Positions 11,184 through 23,153 of a stretch of 64,000 bases of DNA are shown here, one piece after another (position 1 is the stretch's first letter; each line of letters opens with the position of its first letter). Origin of the DNA: Gonocerus acuteangulatus (Eukaryota; Arthropoda; Insecta; Hemiptera; Coreidae). The position numbers and the translations under genes are program-made. Under the pieces are notes generated by a model. The model was not told the origin of the DNA, did no database searches, and saw only the letters and a list, made by a program, of their open reading frames with translations. The stretch is taken from NCBI GenBank assembly GCA_946811695.1, contig OX328132.1, positions 98,181,900 through 98,245,899 of the forward strand, read 5' to 3'.

Positions 11184-11548
11184 TATTATTGTTGTTGTAG
11201 CCAAAAGGTCATAAATACTCCTCTCACACCATATCCTTTATTTCCAACCCTATCCGGTTTCGAGCTGTTCTGCTGCTCTTCAAAGGGTATTTCAATCCAT
11301 GGACTTATCACGTCATGTACATATGTAAAATTTAATTTAATATTGCTTCGCTATATCCTGTCCCTAGGACGTATAATGCGAAGCAATATTAAATTACGTT
11401 TTGCATATGTACGTGATGTGATAGGTCAATAGATTTAATTACCCTTTCAGGAGGAGCAGAATAGCTCGAAACCGGTTAGAGTAGGAAAGAAAGGATATGG
11501 TGTGAGAAGAGTATTATTTATGACCTTTTGGCTACAACAACAATATTT
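11184..11548. mobile_element. 365-bp near-perfect palindrome
   Basis: Left arm starts ATTATTGTTGTTGTAGCC and the right arm ends with its inverse. The centre is GTCCCTAGGAC around 11367. Each arm contains a CTGAA/TTCAGG...GAGC...GCTCGAAACC signature (right arm 11444-11474) resembling the hairpin near the ends of Penelope-like elements. No coding sequence. It is either a hairpin MITE or two element ends joined head to head. Confidence 0.75.
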
Positions 11549-11552
11549 GTAT

Positions 11553-12282
11553 TTTTCATCAAACCCTTGCATATATGCTTACGGCAAAAACTACGAGTGG
11601 GTAAAGCCTCACTCGCTTGTATTTCCATGATTTGCGTCTGTAATTCTTCATTCACAAATAAAAATGTCATACGCCGTAATTTATTATAGTTTTTAATGAT
11701 GTTATGCTAGATTACAGTGAAAAAATAAATGAGCATAAAATACTGACGGACTCAAACTGGTGGGAAAGTTAAAATCCTTTCTGTGTTATTTTGTTCTCCC
11801 AAGGGGCCGAGTAAAAAATAAAAATGAAAATCGACTGTTAAATTTGATGGCTTCCAGTTATACGAATTTGGAGTGGATGTGCATTAGACAGGCGAGTAGA
11901 ATATTTCATGGAGCGTTTTTTTACCGCTTTGTTCGATATCACTTTGAGTCGGGCATTTATGAGTAACTATAAAAGGGCGACAAGGGAAAGCAGCAATAAA
12001 CAACGGAAGCATCACGAGGCTCAGAGCAAAACATGGTCAGGGCATATACAGTCTCGCTTTCCTCAGCATTTCTCTCCTCTCTCTCCATTTAACATTACAA
12101 CCAACTTTTATGATTGTTCAAAGTAAATAAACTGTTCATCAAGCATGTAGTGTGTCACACTGCAGCGTTCCCATCGGCCGAAAATATGGAAGTGAAATTC
12201 TTAATATCCGTGCAGAACTGCGCTTTCATTGGCCCTTACCCGACCTGATCCGATCCGATGTGTTTGTTTATTTCAACAACGT
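11553..12282. other. Intergenic DNA, nothing recognised
   Basis: Short open frames at 11760-11966 and 11908-12126 give peptides without recognisable features. No splice or promoter signals persuaded me. Confidence 0.5.
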
Positions 12283-12450
12283 ATTTTGTTTAAAAAAAAG
12301 TCTACAGCCTCTAACCGATTGTATTTATTCATTTTTTTGAAAGCTAATAAAATTTATAACAACTTTGTCTATTTACATTTTTGTTTGTTTCCGTTGTTTA
12401 TAAAATTCCGTGGAAAGATGTTTATAACTTTCTTATGTTTATAACCTTCT
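12283..12450. mobile_element. Family M MITE fragment (left arm)
   Basis: Contains the family M segments CTACAGCCTCTAACCGATT, GAAAGCTAATAAAATTTA and CAACTTTGTCTA in the same order as the copy at 1789. Both the terminal motif and the central hairpin are missing. Confidence 0.65.
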
Positions 12451-14300
12451 ATTTGCCTTCCTTTAAAATTATTTTAAAATATGAATACTAATACTCCTCT
12501 TATTGTAGTGTAACAGTTAAAAATTAACTTATTAAACCCCAAATGTAAGTTTAAGATCATTTTATGTGCCCTCCACATCTTACAGTTCCGTAGGTTCTTA
12601 ATATGTACTTTGAACCTTCATTGTTTTTAGTGTCTTCATTGAAGAAAATATTAACATAGTATTCTAGTTCAAGAAGCCACATAATCGTTCTTTTGCATTG
12701 CATTTTTTGGAGCATACAGTGACCTTGAGGACTGTAATAGAAAAAATGAATAAAACACATATCTGGGCGTAAAATTTTCCGTTCTTTCAGAATCTGCAGT
12801 CAAAAATTCATTTTGTAAAAAAAACAACAACACATATTTGTCCTTGAAATGCCCTTCATTTTGCGCCGATAGGGTAAAACAGACCTCGGATTCGAATTCA
12901 GCGACCATCAAAACCATGGAAGCTCTAGTTATTTATTCTTTAACGGCTTCATACGGAATTTGTACTTAAAATGTCCTTAAACCTGACGTGATGGGATGAA
13001 ACGGTCTCCGAATTCGGATTCAGCGTGTCAAAATATATAAGAATATATGTATGTTTGGAAAATACAACTTTTTTTTTTTTGAGCCTGTGTTATTTTATGA
13101 TTGTTTATTTTTTTTAATGTTTACTTTACTGAGAGGGTGAATAATTTAATTGTGTCCGTTACTATTTTTTCGCATAGTAAATTCCAATTTCTTCAGTGTA
13201 GTAAAGTCTATCCTATACTAGTTTTGTGAAAAGAAACTCTGGTCAAGAAGAAACCGAGGAATATATGACCAGAGAAGAGGATCTTCCTTCTCATGCCCCC
13301 CCTCCAACCTAAGATAAACTTGGGCAAACTCAATCGAACCGAGCTCCCGTCCCAATCACCAAGTCCAGGCTCGTAGCAGATATCTAACAGCTACAATAAT
13401 ATCTTCAACCCACCACCACCAACGCTCTGCAAATCCCATGAGTTTTCATATTAGGGCATGTCTTCCTTTTGGCCGATGCTCTTTTCAACGTGTCCTCAAA
13501 ATAACTATAAGTAGTTTAGTAAATAAAATACAGTATAATATGTATACACTGTCGGTTATTTGTATAACACTCTAAATGTGTGCCTAATACGCGCAACTAT
13601 CAAATCCTATCATCAATCCCACCAAGGAAGGTGGATGAACTTATATTACTACCATTTCATAATAATGTTATTATGAAATATTAATATTATATAGTGACCA
13701 TAAATTCTCAAAACATATATTATCATTCTTCAAGGCCGCCATCTTGGCTCACTTTGGGCTACCGCTGCGATTGATTTTAATTTACTTTCCATCTGACTGA
13801 TTCTTTTTTTTTCCAATGAGAAGCTGAATGGGCCCGAGCTCCAAATGGTGCTTGCCGTCTCTGGGAAGGGGTGCAGAGAGCACCGTGTGGTACTCTCAGT
13901 CGAGCTGTAAGGACATGATGAGCACCATATGTTGCTTGCCGTATTGAACGTGTTTTACTTTTTGAACTCCTTTATACACAGCTGAACGTGGGTATAGTTA
14001 GAGAAGGTTCGCCTTCGTTCAATTAGGCTACATTAGTAGTGTAAATGGTGCTTTATCACCTAAGGAGGCACATAAAATGTATTAAACGTCTAGAGATGAT
14101 TAAACACTGGTTCTAACACGTAAAACACAGGGAACTTTTGTTTGCTTAGTATCTTCCTGGAGAGGGTTTATCTATCACTATACAAGTGAGCATGAACTAG
14201 CGTACAGTAGCTCTGTACTTTCCCTAGTGTTACAGGTGTTGTCAACGTGCCCAACGGTGTCACAATTCTGTGAATTGATATTATCTGTAATATTATTTAA
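12451..14300. other. Intergenic DNA, no gene recognised
   Basis: AT-rich to about 13.2 kb, then a somewhat GC-richer stretch (13.7-14.2 kb). Minus-strand frames at 12557-12917 overlap each other and show no family features. No repeats recognised. Confidence 0.45.
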
Positions 14301-14389
14301 CGTATTTTGTTATAACGGCATTACCGTCTAGGCATCAGTTTTGAAAAAAGCTCTAGTAATCCAGTTGATTGTAAATAATATTTGAGCGG

Positions 14390-14645
14390 CGTTTCATCTC
14401 AAAGACGTTTCGGGAGTGTCTGAGGAGGAATTTACAGAACACGAACAAAAGTTAGAAGAGGTATATTGTTCACGAAAGTGATCACAACTCAGTGTCTGAA
14501 GCTGACTCACGTTTTATAATAAAAAAAACTGACGTTGACTTTGACAATATTTTAAATGCAAAGAATTATGATGATAAGTTTGAACAAATTTGGTGGCTTT
14601 ATTTTCAAAAGACTGATAAGCTGGTTATTTACCGTATATGTAATT
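14390..14645 (+). pseudogene. Acidic coding remnant, unrecognised
   Basis: Two frames in succession, separated by a frameshift near 14480, give an acidic peptide including 'SEEEFTEHEQKLEEVYC' and then 'NSVSEADSRFIIKKTDVDFD', ending at a stop near 14645. The Ser/Glu/Asp-rich start recalls the N-termini of some transposase proteins, including piggyBac-type, but no catalytic region follows. Called only as a broken coding remnant. Confidence 0.25.
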
Positions 14646-14682
14646 GAGCAGTATCCCAATAATCAAAATTGATTGCGCGAGT

Positions 14683-14923
14683 CATGGGCGTATATAGAAA
14701 ATAATAGAGGGAGGGTCTGGGAGAATTGGGGGGGGGTTGAGAACATTTGGGGGGTATAGAATACTAATAATCTAGAACTTGGAAAAGTTAGCCAATCAAA
14801 ACCTATTACGCCCAATAAAAACTATTGTTTCTGAACTAAGTGATCTTATTTCATTTGTATTTTAAGGTTTGTATGATACAGTTTTGCTTAAAGGGCTGCA
14901 GCCCTCCCTTATATACGCCCATG
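14683..14923. mobile_element. hAT-like MITE (241 bp) with 8-bp target duplication
   Basis: Tips CATGGGCGTATATA and TATATACGCCCATG are perfect inverted repeats. The flanks GCGCGAGT (14675-14682) and GCGCGAGG (14924-14931) match at 7 of 8 bases. An 8-bp duplication and CA...TG tips with a GGGCG core are typical of hAT elements. The interior is noncoding and includes a G-rich run. Confidence 0.8.
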
Positions 14924-14931
14924 GCGCGAGG

Positions 14932-16335
14932 ATAGATAGTTCGTTAAGGTCCATGCCAAGAGCATGTAAGAAGTCTTGCGTTTGTTTTAGAATCGTCTCT
15001 TGCTCCGAACTAAAGGCATTGAACTATATATTTTCTTAAATATATTCTTAATTAAAATAAAAAAAAAAAAAAATCCCTCCGCTCTGCTCAGTATCGCTTT
15101 AGTCTGACTTCTCCCCGAGGTCATGTTTAGTACGGTTGGATCTGAGCTGGCATAAAGCTAATGTTCATCACAAGCCCAAACATGTTTGCAGAATCATCAC
15201 CAAGGCACTCTGCCATGGTTGGGAATATCATCTGGTATGTCTCTCAGTATAATAACAGGCAAATATTATCAAATTGTTAATAGGTTAGCCGTAAGTTCAA
15301 ATTATACTGCCTATTGCAATTTTTGCGATTAAGAGTTTCCAATATTTTTTTAAATAAAAAAATATAATAGCACCAAACTTTAAGCACCAAAGGTGGTGGG
15401 AATAATAGACTAGAGAGCAACTGAAGAGATAGGATTGGAATTGTAGAGAAGTTGCATATTGATGGGCACTTTATTGGCTGGCTCCTCCAGCAGCCTTGAT
15501 GCTGCCGCTAATCGCTTTCTGATGACAACCAGTTTTCCAGATAGAGATTCCCTTACAGATTACTTCTTTTCGTTGACTATCATTTGACGAGGATTGTATA
15601 TTATGCCTTTCTTCCTGTTGTATGCGTCGCTTTCCTTTCTGATGATTGGGCAATATTTACTTCATACGCATGTTGTTAAAATGACCTGGGGAAGAATATT
15701 CATTTGTAATGACTCGGAGGTAATATTGCATCGTTTCCAATTAGAAGAATTGTTTTTCCTCTTCTAATATTTAACCCATTACGTATTTTCAATTTATTCT
15801 TTTGTGTGGCTAAATTGAGTAAAAACGTGGCACATTTTCCATTTTTACCTACATGTTTTGTGGCCTCAAAGTCACCTCGTCAGGGACCACCAAAAGTCAG
15901 AACATTATTATCATAAAAGGTTCAGGGTTGGTACTCCTACTGGACTAAAAATGATTATACTTCTATATAATAAGTAACTTAAATTTCAAATGTTTATTTT
16001 ACTGAAAACTTAATTGGGCAGGCTGATTTTTGAACTCAGGTAATCCCATTTGCCATCCAGTGCGTTGTCATTTGCGACTATCCAAAGCATCTATAGTTTC
16101 TGATAGACTCCGTAGTGTCAAATATCTGCCTGATGGGGTAATTTTTCTAATAAATAAAAAATCGTCTATTTTTTTAATTAATATTTGTAGTTGCATGAAG
16201 TTTAAATAATGGATAGGTTATTGGTATCATTTCCTAATTTTTTTTTTCTTAGTGATACGTTTATTTAACATCTGCACATTTGTAAAGTACATTAGTTAAG
16301 TTTGCTCACAAATATAAATAATCGTATATACAGCA
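14932..16335. other. Intergenic DNA, nothing recognised
   Basis: Poly(A) at 15058-15073 could be a retroelement tail, but no coding part was found beside it. The minus frame at 15471-15653 is short and unsupported. Confidence 0.45.
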
Positions 16336-16339
16336 ATTA

Positions 16340-16680
16340 ATTAGGAGCATTGACTATTTTGCAAAGGACATTGAATAGAAATACCTGTATTTTAGAAGTT
16401 TTATTTGTTCCTCAGAGTTCAAGTCCGTAAGTCCAAATAGGTTGGATAATGGTTTTGTATACAATAATTTTGTTGTGTATTTTCAGTTTTCAAAAAGATC
16501 CCAGTAATCGTCCTAATCTCCTGTTCAGTTCCTGTCTTTTCAGTCATGTGCGTGGGTTCCAAGTGAGTCTACTGTCTAGTAATAATCCCAGGTAGCGCAC
16601 CTCGTTGGATATGAGGAGTTCGTGCCTGAATGTGATGACTGAAAGGCAGGCTCTCTTATTGAGATTGTCTTAATATCACG
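16340..16680 (-). mobile_element. Jockey-type LINE fragment (after RT domain)
   Basis: On the minus strand this matches base by base, with divergence, the coding region of the Jockey-type fragment at 50867-51633, including the segments encoding 'YKTII-PIWTYGLEL' and the FQSKVLR-like region. The frame is broken and no poly(A) was identified, so it is an old internal piece. Confidence 0.65.
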
Positions 16681-17837
16681 AAATCTACGCTATAGATTTA
16701 GGTTCAATTTACTGCTCGGCTCTAAAATAAAAACTAAAGTGTATTCTCAACAGCGAGCAACAAGAATTTTGTAAGCCTTCATCCAACTGGGGTAGTCAGA
16801 CTTAAAAAGCAGAAAATCGAAGCACATTGTTATGGTTGGCAAATCTCTACACAGTACAGATTGGAAGCAAACAAAATTAAAGAAATATTGAGAAACAACT
16901 GCTCTTTTGCTCTGTAGGCTTGAAATTAGACCTTTGTATGCAAAGTCACTCCGCCATGTTAAGTCCCTCTGCAATCGAGTTTCTCTATTGTTACCTTGAC
17001 AAAAGGACTCAAACTCATGGCTTCTTTTCCGCATCAGAAAATCCGAATACGATCAAACTATTTGTGACATCATATGCTAAGGTTGCAGTAATATTTGAGC
17101 AGTTAAATTTTTTATTTCTTCTAAACGTTTCTATGTATATAAATATATTTTTAACAATACTTCAATTTCATCTTTCATTTTTGAATGGTCACTATTAATC
17201 AGCGTTTTGAGGCGAAACAAATATGTCTGTCATGATGATTTGAAATTCAGATAATTTGGCATGATGTAAGAGAAGGTCAGAAATTGCAAAACTGGCCACA
17301 CCCCTGTTGACTGCATTGGAACATTCGTCCCATTCGGAAAATTGGTTGATGTTTGTCTTATTATGTCATTTGAAAATTTGATAAAAGTCTGTTGATCAGA
17401 AGTCTGACTTGTAGAAATATAGACCCCTACAGGAGCTTCGTATCTAGCGGGATAATTGACGCTCGTGGCAACGGTTAATCGAGTGCTACTGAACGCATTG
17501 CTTGTCGGTTTCTCACTTAAATGAGACAAATTTTCACGATTATGTGCTAGTGAGTATCATGAAGTAGTAGATAGTTAATTTGATGGTAATAGAAGTTATT
17601 TCAGTTTTCGCACAAATTCAATGATCATATAACTCGGGCACTTGAGACTGACTCACGGCTACTTGATGTCTAGAGGAATCCCACCAGCCTGTGGAAGATG
17701 CTCCCTATAGGCTGCTGCTCCACCAGCTGGGAATACATGGGAATTTGACGGAAGCTCTGTGAGACCATGGTAAAGCAGTTGAAGTTGTGGAATTTTTTAA
17801 AAACGCGCAGCTATATCTTTTATTGTAAAATCTATAA
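16681..17837. other. Unrecognised DNA with minus-strand ORF 17230-17529
   Basis: A 99-codon minus-strand frame (17230-17529) gives a non-repetitive Ser/Thr-rich peptide beginning MSHLSEKPTSNAF. I recognise no domain, and no convincing splice sites frame it. The other frames here look random. Confidence 0.35.

Positions 17838-17886
<49 letters not shown>
17838..17886. repeat. (TA)n microsatellite
   Basis: Uninterrupted TA run directly left of the hairpin element at 17888. Confidence 0.95.
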
Positions 17887-17887
<1 letters not shown>

Positions 17888-17890
<3 letters not shown>

Positions 17891-17980
17891 GTAGTTGGTA
17901 GCGGCTTATTCAGTATTCAATTATTTTGTATTTTATATTAAATTTTTGTAATATAAAATACAAAATAATACCAACTACCT
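17888..17980. mobile_element. Mini hairpin element between two (TA)n arrays
   Basis: Tips CAGGTAGTTGGTA and TACCAACTACCT are inverted. An inner stem of 19 bp (TTATTTTGTATTTTATATT at 17921-17939 against 17950-17968) closes on a 10-nt loop. (TA)n lies on the left and, about 30 bp to the right, a second array begins, suggesting TA-target insertion. Confidence 0.7.
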
Positions 17981-18009
17981 AGAACATCTTAGTTTTCAAC
18001 TTAGGATCT

Positions 18010-18011
<2 letters not shown>

Positions 18012-18067
<56 letters not shown>
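18012..18067. repeat. (TA)n microsatellite
   Basis: Uninterrupted TA run directly left of repeat G. Confidence 0.95.
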
Positions 18068-18069
<2 letters not shown>

Positions 18070-18466
18070 TACCTGTTACCCAGTGTGCTATGCTACACCT
18101 AATTTCTGTCTATGACTCTCCCCGTATCAAGATCTGATTGATACCTGGTTGTCTATACCCAGTTACGAAAATCGGTCAAACGATGAGAATTTGTTTTAGT
18201 TCATAACGATACCCGGCAGAGGCCAGGACAACAGCACTTCATCTAACAGCCGACAGAGGCCAGTAGTTGTCTATTCAAAATGGCCGTCAGTTCAGTGTAG
18301 CCAATTTTTCTTGAACAAAACTTTTGACCTTGTGGCCAAATTTTGAAATTTGATTATTTTGACCTAGCCTAGGAGATTTCTCGTATCAAGATCTACCTGT
18401 GTGCCAAGTTTGGTCCATATCGGTCAAACGGTGTGGATTTGTATAAGGAACACTCAAATAAACAAG
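18068..18466 (+). repeat. Interspersed repeat G, copy 1
   Basis: Begins near CTGTTACCCAGTGTGCTATG and contains GCCAAGTTTGGTC..ATCGGTCAAACGGTGTGGA and TTGTATAAGGAACA. Near-identical copies lie at 24914-25470 and 55072-55490, and an inverted one at 21583-21760. Noncoding; class not established. Confidence 0.75.
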
Positions 18467-18740
18467 GATACTGCAGAGGTATCTGTTTCTTGACCATACG
18501 GCACACTAGGGAGATAGTGTGGTCAGTACTACGCTCAGGCCGTCTGATTTTTACCTTTGCAGGTACCTATTAATTAATTAATTATAGGCTGGGTGAGGCT
18601 AGGGATGATTTGGGACCCCAAATTCAACCCTCGGACGACGACACTAGAAGATAAAATCTTTAGTGCGCGCTCGGTTTTTGAACCCGGGTCCTCCTTCATT
18701 AGTACAGTGCTCTATACCACTGAGCTAACCTCACCCCCAT
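18467..18740 (-). mobile_element. SINE family A copy 2, 3' end missing
   Basis: The tRNA-like head is at the right (inverse of CTACCACTGAGCTAACCTC). The body is continuous with other family A copies as far as GATACTG, where it joins repeat G. The T-run end is lost. Confidence 0.75.

Positions 18741-18744
<4 letters not shown>

Positions 18745-18775
<31 letters not shown>
18745..18775. repeat. (TA)n microsatellite
   Basis: TA run abutting the left tip of the element at 18775. Confidence 0.95.
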
Positions 18776-18778
<3 letters not shown>

Positions 18779-19135
18779 GAAGGTGTTGTACCTTTGACCA
18801 CTTTGCAAAATTGAATTTTTTTTTAGCTTCAATATTAAGGCTAAATTCATTTTTTTATTTCATTGTGATTAGTATTCTATTACTTATCATATTTATTTTT
18901 TTCAAGGTTCTAGCTTTACATTTAATGTTTTTTATTAATTTTTAAAAAAATAATCGTAAAGTGGTCAAAGGTACAACATGTAGTTGTACCTTTGACCATG
19001 AGGTGTTGTACCTCTGACCACGTAAAAACAACACAGCAGTGCAGAAAAAAAAATTGTATTCAGTAATATTGTAATTAATTGCAATAGTAACCTCGGTGGT
19101 CAAAGGTACAATATGGTCAGAGGTACAAAACCTTC

Positions 19136-19138
<3 letters not shown>
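18775..19138. mobile_element. TIR element with reiterated GTTGTACC motifs
   Basis: Tips AGGGGAAGGTGTTGTACC and the inverse of GGTACAAAACCTTCCCT lie exactly between two (TA)n arrays. The motif TTGTACCTTTGACCA or a close variant occurs six times in both orientations (about 18786, 18962, 18983, 19008, 19097, 19114). One pair forms a perfect hairpin, GTCAAAGGTACAAC/GTTGTACCTTTGAC, at 18962-18998. No coding sequence. Confidence 0.75.

Positions 19139-19195
<57 letters not shown>
19139..19195. repeat. (TA)n microsatellite
   Basis: TA run abutting the right tip of the TIR element ending at 19138. Confidence 0.95.
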
Positions 19196-19197
<2 letters not shown>

Positions 19198-20135
19198 AAT
19201 AAAAGATGAGGTGGCATGGAGGCCACGAATTATGTAGGGCATTTATAAAATAAAATAGAATAAGAACAGGAAAAACAAGCACTTTTTTTAATGGCATTAT
19301 AATAAAATGAACACGTTAGATGTAGTTCTACATAGGGATTGTATTATTGGATGGGTAAAGGCTAGCCGATGTAGTTTTGGATGGTCCCAAGTTGGGGCCA
19401 GTTCCTAACAGATTGTTCGTGATGAATATGGAAAAGGGTAGGGCGGTGTTTGTTAAACTCCAACTCCACTGCCCTTTCCTCTTTATTATCTACATGGAAA
19501 TACAAATTAAAAAAGTTAATCGACCATCATCTCTTTCAGAATAAACCATTTATCATCGCCCCAATTCTACGTTTACTTCCCAGTGATATGGATAGTGGTG
19601 GGGGGGGGGAGGGGGGAGGGATTATACAATAAATTCAACTTCATTCGCACTATCCACTTCATTAAGTACATTGAAAGTATATTACAAAGTTAGTAAGCCA
19701 TCATTGTTGGCTAATCCACAAAATGATAGCATCAGACCTTTCCAATATTTACTTTTACGGAGAATATTTATTGCAACAGTATTTATAAAGTGACACAACT
19801 CGGTGTTTTTCAGTTATGACTATGAAAGACATGGTAAATATCTCTTTAACAACCATCAAAACTGTATGTACCCTACCTTCAGAGCCAGAGGAGACTTTTT
19901 TTAAATTTTATTTTTAATGGCATGTCAACCGTTGAGCTCATTAACGCCGTTTCTTTGATTGGTAATTATTGATTAGGGATTATATATATACATACATGTA
20001 CATATATATAAACATAAACACACACATATTTATCTACATACACATACCTGGTAACAACTGCCAGCTGAGGTAGCTATATGTTTACATTTGTAGTTACAAT
20101 ATTTACTCAAATATTATGTTCCTTTTATGTATATG
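19196..20135. other. Intergenic DNA, nothing recognised
   Basis: Includes a G-rich run at 19597-19622. No gene or known repeat seen. Confidence 0.5.
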
Positions 20136-20201
20136 TATGTATGTGTGTATATGTGAGTGTGTGTATGTGTGTGTGTGTGTATATACATGTAAACATATGT
20201 A

Positions 20202-20267
<66 letters not shown>
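20136..20267. repeat. (TG)n then (TA)n compound microsatellite
   Basis: A TATG/TG-rich stretch at 20136-20205 passes into an uninterrupted TA run from about 20208. Confidence 0.95.
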
Positions 20268-20270
<3 letters not shown>

Positions 20271-21027
20271 TTATGGTATTACAGCTGTACTAATAATAGT
20301 ATATAATGTTATATTATTTTAAACTTCATTTAGACATACCTTAAGTTTATAAATTTGTAATTATATACTAAAAACTGTAATTAGGCAGTTCCTAAAGACT
20401 ATATATAGTTTCCATACCATAAAGTTATGCTCCAATTTATACTATTTCATGTTCCAATTTATACTATCACCGTTAGCTTTATAAATTCTAATCATTAGTT
20501 AGCACCTGATAATGGCACATTTGTGTTGAAAGGCCTATTGCGAAATAAAGAAAATTTGAATTTTGTTTCAACTTCTGGAATTAAGCAACCCCACTACCGG
20601 AAAACATAAAAAAAAAAACATCAAATAATATATATATTTATTTCCTTTCCTAAGTAATCCCTAAGGAAGGGAGTTTATTTTATTTTCTACGTGTGCCGTA
20701 CATGAAAAATGTACATATCATGTAATTGATTACAACTTAATTACTTTTTCTATTCTTTATGATTACATTCTAAATGTAGAACATAAAGGACAAAATAAAA
20801 CAAAATAAAAGGAATTAGAATACAAAAAAAAAAAACTATATCTCCTAAATGAAAGAAAGAAAATGATTTTTTTTTCAACTATATAATGATTTTTCCAGTA
20901 TCCCATTTTTGTATAAATATGTTCAGCATAGTTTTGTAAAGCCCTTTCACACTTAAGAAATAATATTTTTTCAGCAACAGGCCAATGTCCTATGGGTTTG
21001 GTCACGTGTGTCTGTAATGATTTATAT
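20268..21027. other. Intergenic DNA with Penelope-like hairpin signature near 20507
   Basis: At about 20507-20545 CTGATAATGGCACA...TGTG...TTGAAAGGCC recalls the CTGA-hairpin-GAAA signature seen elsewhere in the window. No gene recognised. Confidence 0.35.
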
Positions 21028-21030
21028 TAT

Positions 21031-21085
<55 letters not shown>
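21028..21085. repeat. (TA)n microsatellite
   Basis: TA run with one AAA interruption near 21042. Confidence 0.95.
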
Positions 21086-21089
<4 letters not shown>

Positions 21090-21399
21090 CATGAAAATTT
21101 GAAACAATGTCACTTTCGTGACCTACCGGTTCTGAAACATCGGGATCTGTGTTATTTAATTTACAATTTCTAAAAGGTACATACAGGCATTGTAATCAGG
21201 CCAAGTTCCGGCGTAAGCATACTGTGTGTATATTACAGGCGGTCTTAGAGCCGATTTTTACCCTCTCATAACTTTCAACCAGGTAAAGAAAAAGTTATGA
21301 AATTTTACACAGGTATTATACTACTAGATGTGAGTAAAACTGGAAATATATGAAGACGTTATTAAAGGAAAAAATCGAAAAATCGCGAAAAGTTGTGTT

Positions 21400-21760
21400 T
21401 GACTCCGCTTCCGGGGCGGGGGCGTGTCAGTTTTGTACTTCCTTCGGAAACCCATCGTTCCGTCCGAAACTCATGATGTGGGGTATCAAATGAATTGTCT
21501 CGGTATGAAGAACCTATATTTGATGTTTTAAGAAACAATTAGACGCATATAGGCTCGGTAAAAATCTTATACCAGCTGTCTGTCTGTACGTTTGTTCCTC
21601 TTACAAATCCGTACCGTTTGACCGATTTTGACAAAATTTGACACACATGTCGGTCTTTATCCGGGTAGTGTCATAGGCTAGTCAAAATCGTCTATCAGCT
21701 GTCTGTCTGCATGTTTGTTCCTTACACAAATTCACACCATTCCTGGGTGTGAAATTAAAG
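21400..21760 (-). repeat. Interspersed repeat G, inverted copy, with linked segment
   Basis: From 21583 the minus strand matches repeat G in about two monomers (AAACATGCAGACAGACAGCT, then ATAGACGATTTTGACTAGCC). The adjoining 21430-21540 segment (with AACCTATATTTGATGTTTTA) recurs inverted at about 57625-57740. Confidence 0.65.
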
Positions 21761-22894
21761 AGTTCGTTCAGAATGGCTTCTTCGCGCTAGGGCACATTTA
21801 TAGGTTTTGACTTAAAAATCAGAAAAAAATAGATTGAAATAGATTTTTTTTTCTAAAACTACGAGGTATAATTTTAAAGCTTATTAAATAATGCAACTTT
21901 TGAGGTGGAGGCAAACCTTTAAGTCTAAAAATAGCTGATTCAGAAAATATTGAATAATTTAATAAAACACTATTATTAAACATTCTCATCTATATGCCTT
22001 TGAATATAGCTCCTAATTTGCATGGTAATATTTCAATAACCGGTGTTTCTTATTGGAAATTTAATCCAATGTACGATACATTGATCAAAAATCCCGAAAA
22101 TACAGTTTTTCTCTAAACAAGTCTGTAGTTTTTAAAATAGACAAAAGATTGAGTAGCTGCTCTACATTTTCAGATAGAATGCTCATTTTTGCGCCACTGA
22201 ACCACAAATGGGATGCAGAATAAACCCCTAAAGTTATGTCAACTCAATGCGGGACACCCGTATAATGCATTACTATAGGGTAAATCGCCAAACGTTGCAA
22301 AACTCTTAACAAATAAACAATAAAAAAAAAATAATAATCTTATATAATGAGCACTCCATTTTCGATAAGAATTCGTTTTAGATAGGTTTTTCTGGATAAG
22401 TCATCCAACTTGGTGTACTGCACAGAAACATTGACTGGTTGTGATAAAATCCAAGTGAACAAGCCTGAATGCACTAGCCGCTGGCCCCTCTCGTAATGTT
22501 ATGAAGAACTTGATGTTATTATACGATATTGATTTATTATTGAAGACATTAAGTTTAAATAATTATCTACATTACTTCAATAAATTTATCAATATGAAGT
22601 GTTAAATAGTTTGCTAGAGGAGGGAGTGGATTGGAAACAGGGAGGTGGATTTAGGGCTGACATTGCTTGGAGTGGTCATGTCAAGAGGGGTTAAGTGGGA
22701 GAAAAGTGGGTTGTCTTCAAGAGGTGTCTCTATAGTGACATCAATGCTTCTCTCTCTACATTCGGCCTCTTACCTGCATTTGACGATTCTCTTCTACTTC
22801 CTTTCCTTAGAATTTATAGACCTACTTTATTTTTATGTTTTAGAGGATTTCCTTCCTCCCTCCATAGGGAGGAAACACGCTTACGTCGAAAACC
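21761..22894. other. Intergenic DNA, nothing recognised
   Basis: AT-rich, with no repeat or coding signal that I could support. The open frame starting at 22645 runs into the MITE and is not called. Confidence 0.45.
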
Positions 22895-23089
22895 CGGCGC
22901 AAAGTGGGGCTAAACGACACTTCGTGTTTGCTCTACACACAGATAAAATGCCACAGCCTCTAAATCTTAACCAATTTCAACGCATCTTTTTTTCAAATGA
23001 AATCTAATAAAATTTAGGAAAACTTTGTCTAGCCAGATTTTTGTCCCCCCCCCCTGCTTGTTTATTAAATTAAATGTACATAATTCAGG

Positions 23090-23090
<1 letters not shown>

Positions 23091-23153
<63 letters not shown>

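Noticed and set aside
19450..19632. 60-codon ORF ending in a Gly run
   Set aside because: The Gly run is a G-homopolymer tract and the rest has no support.
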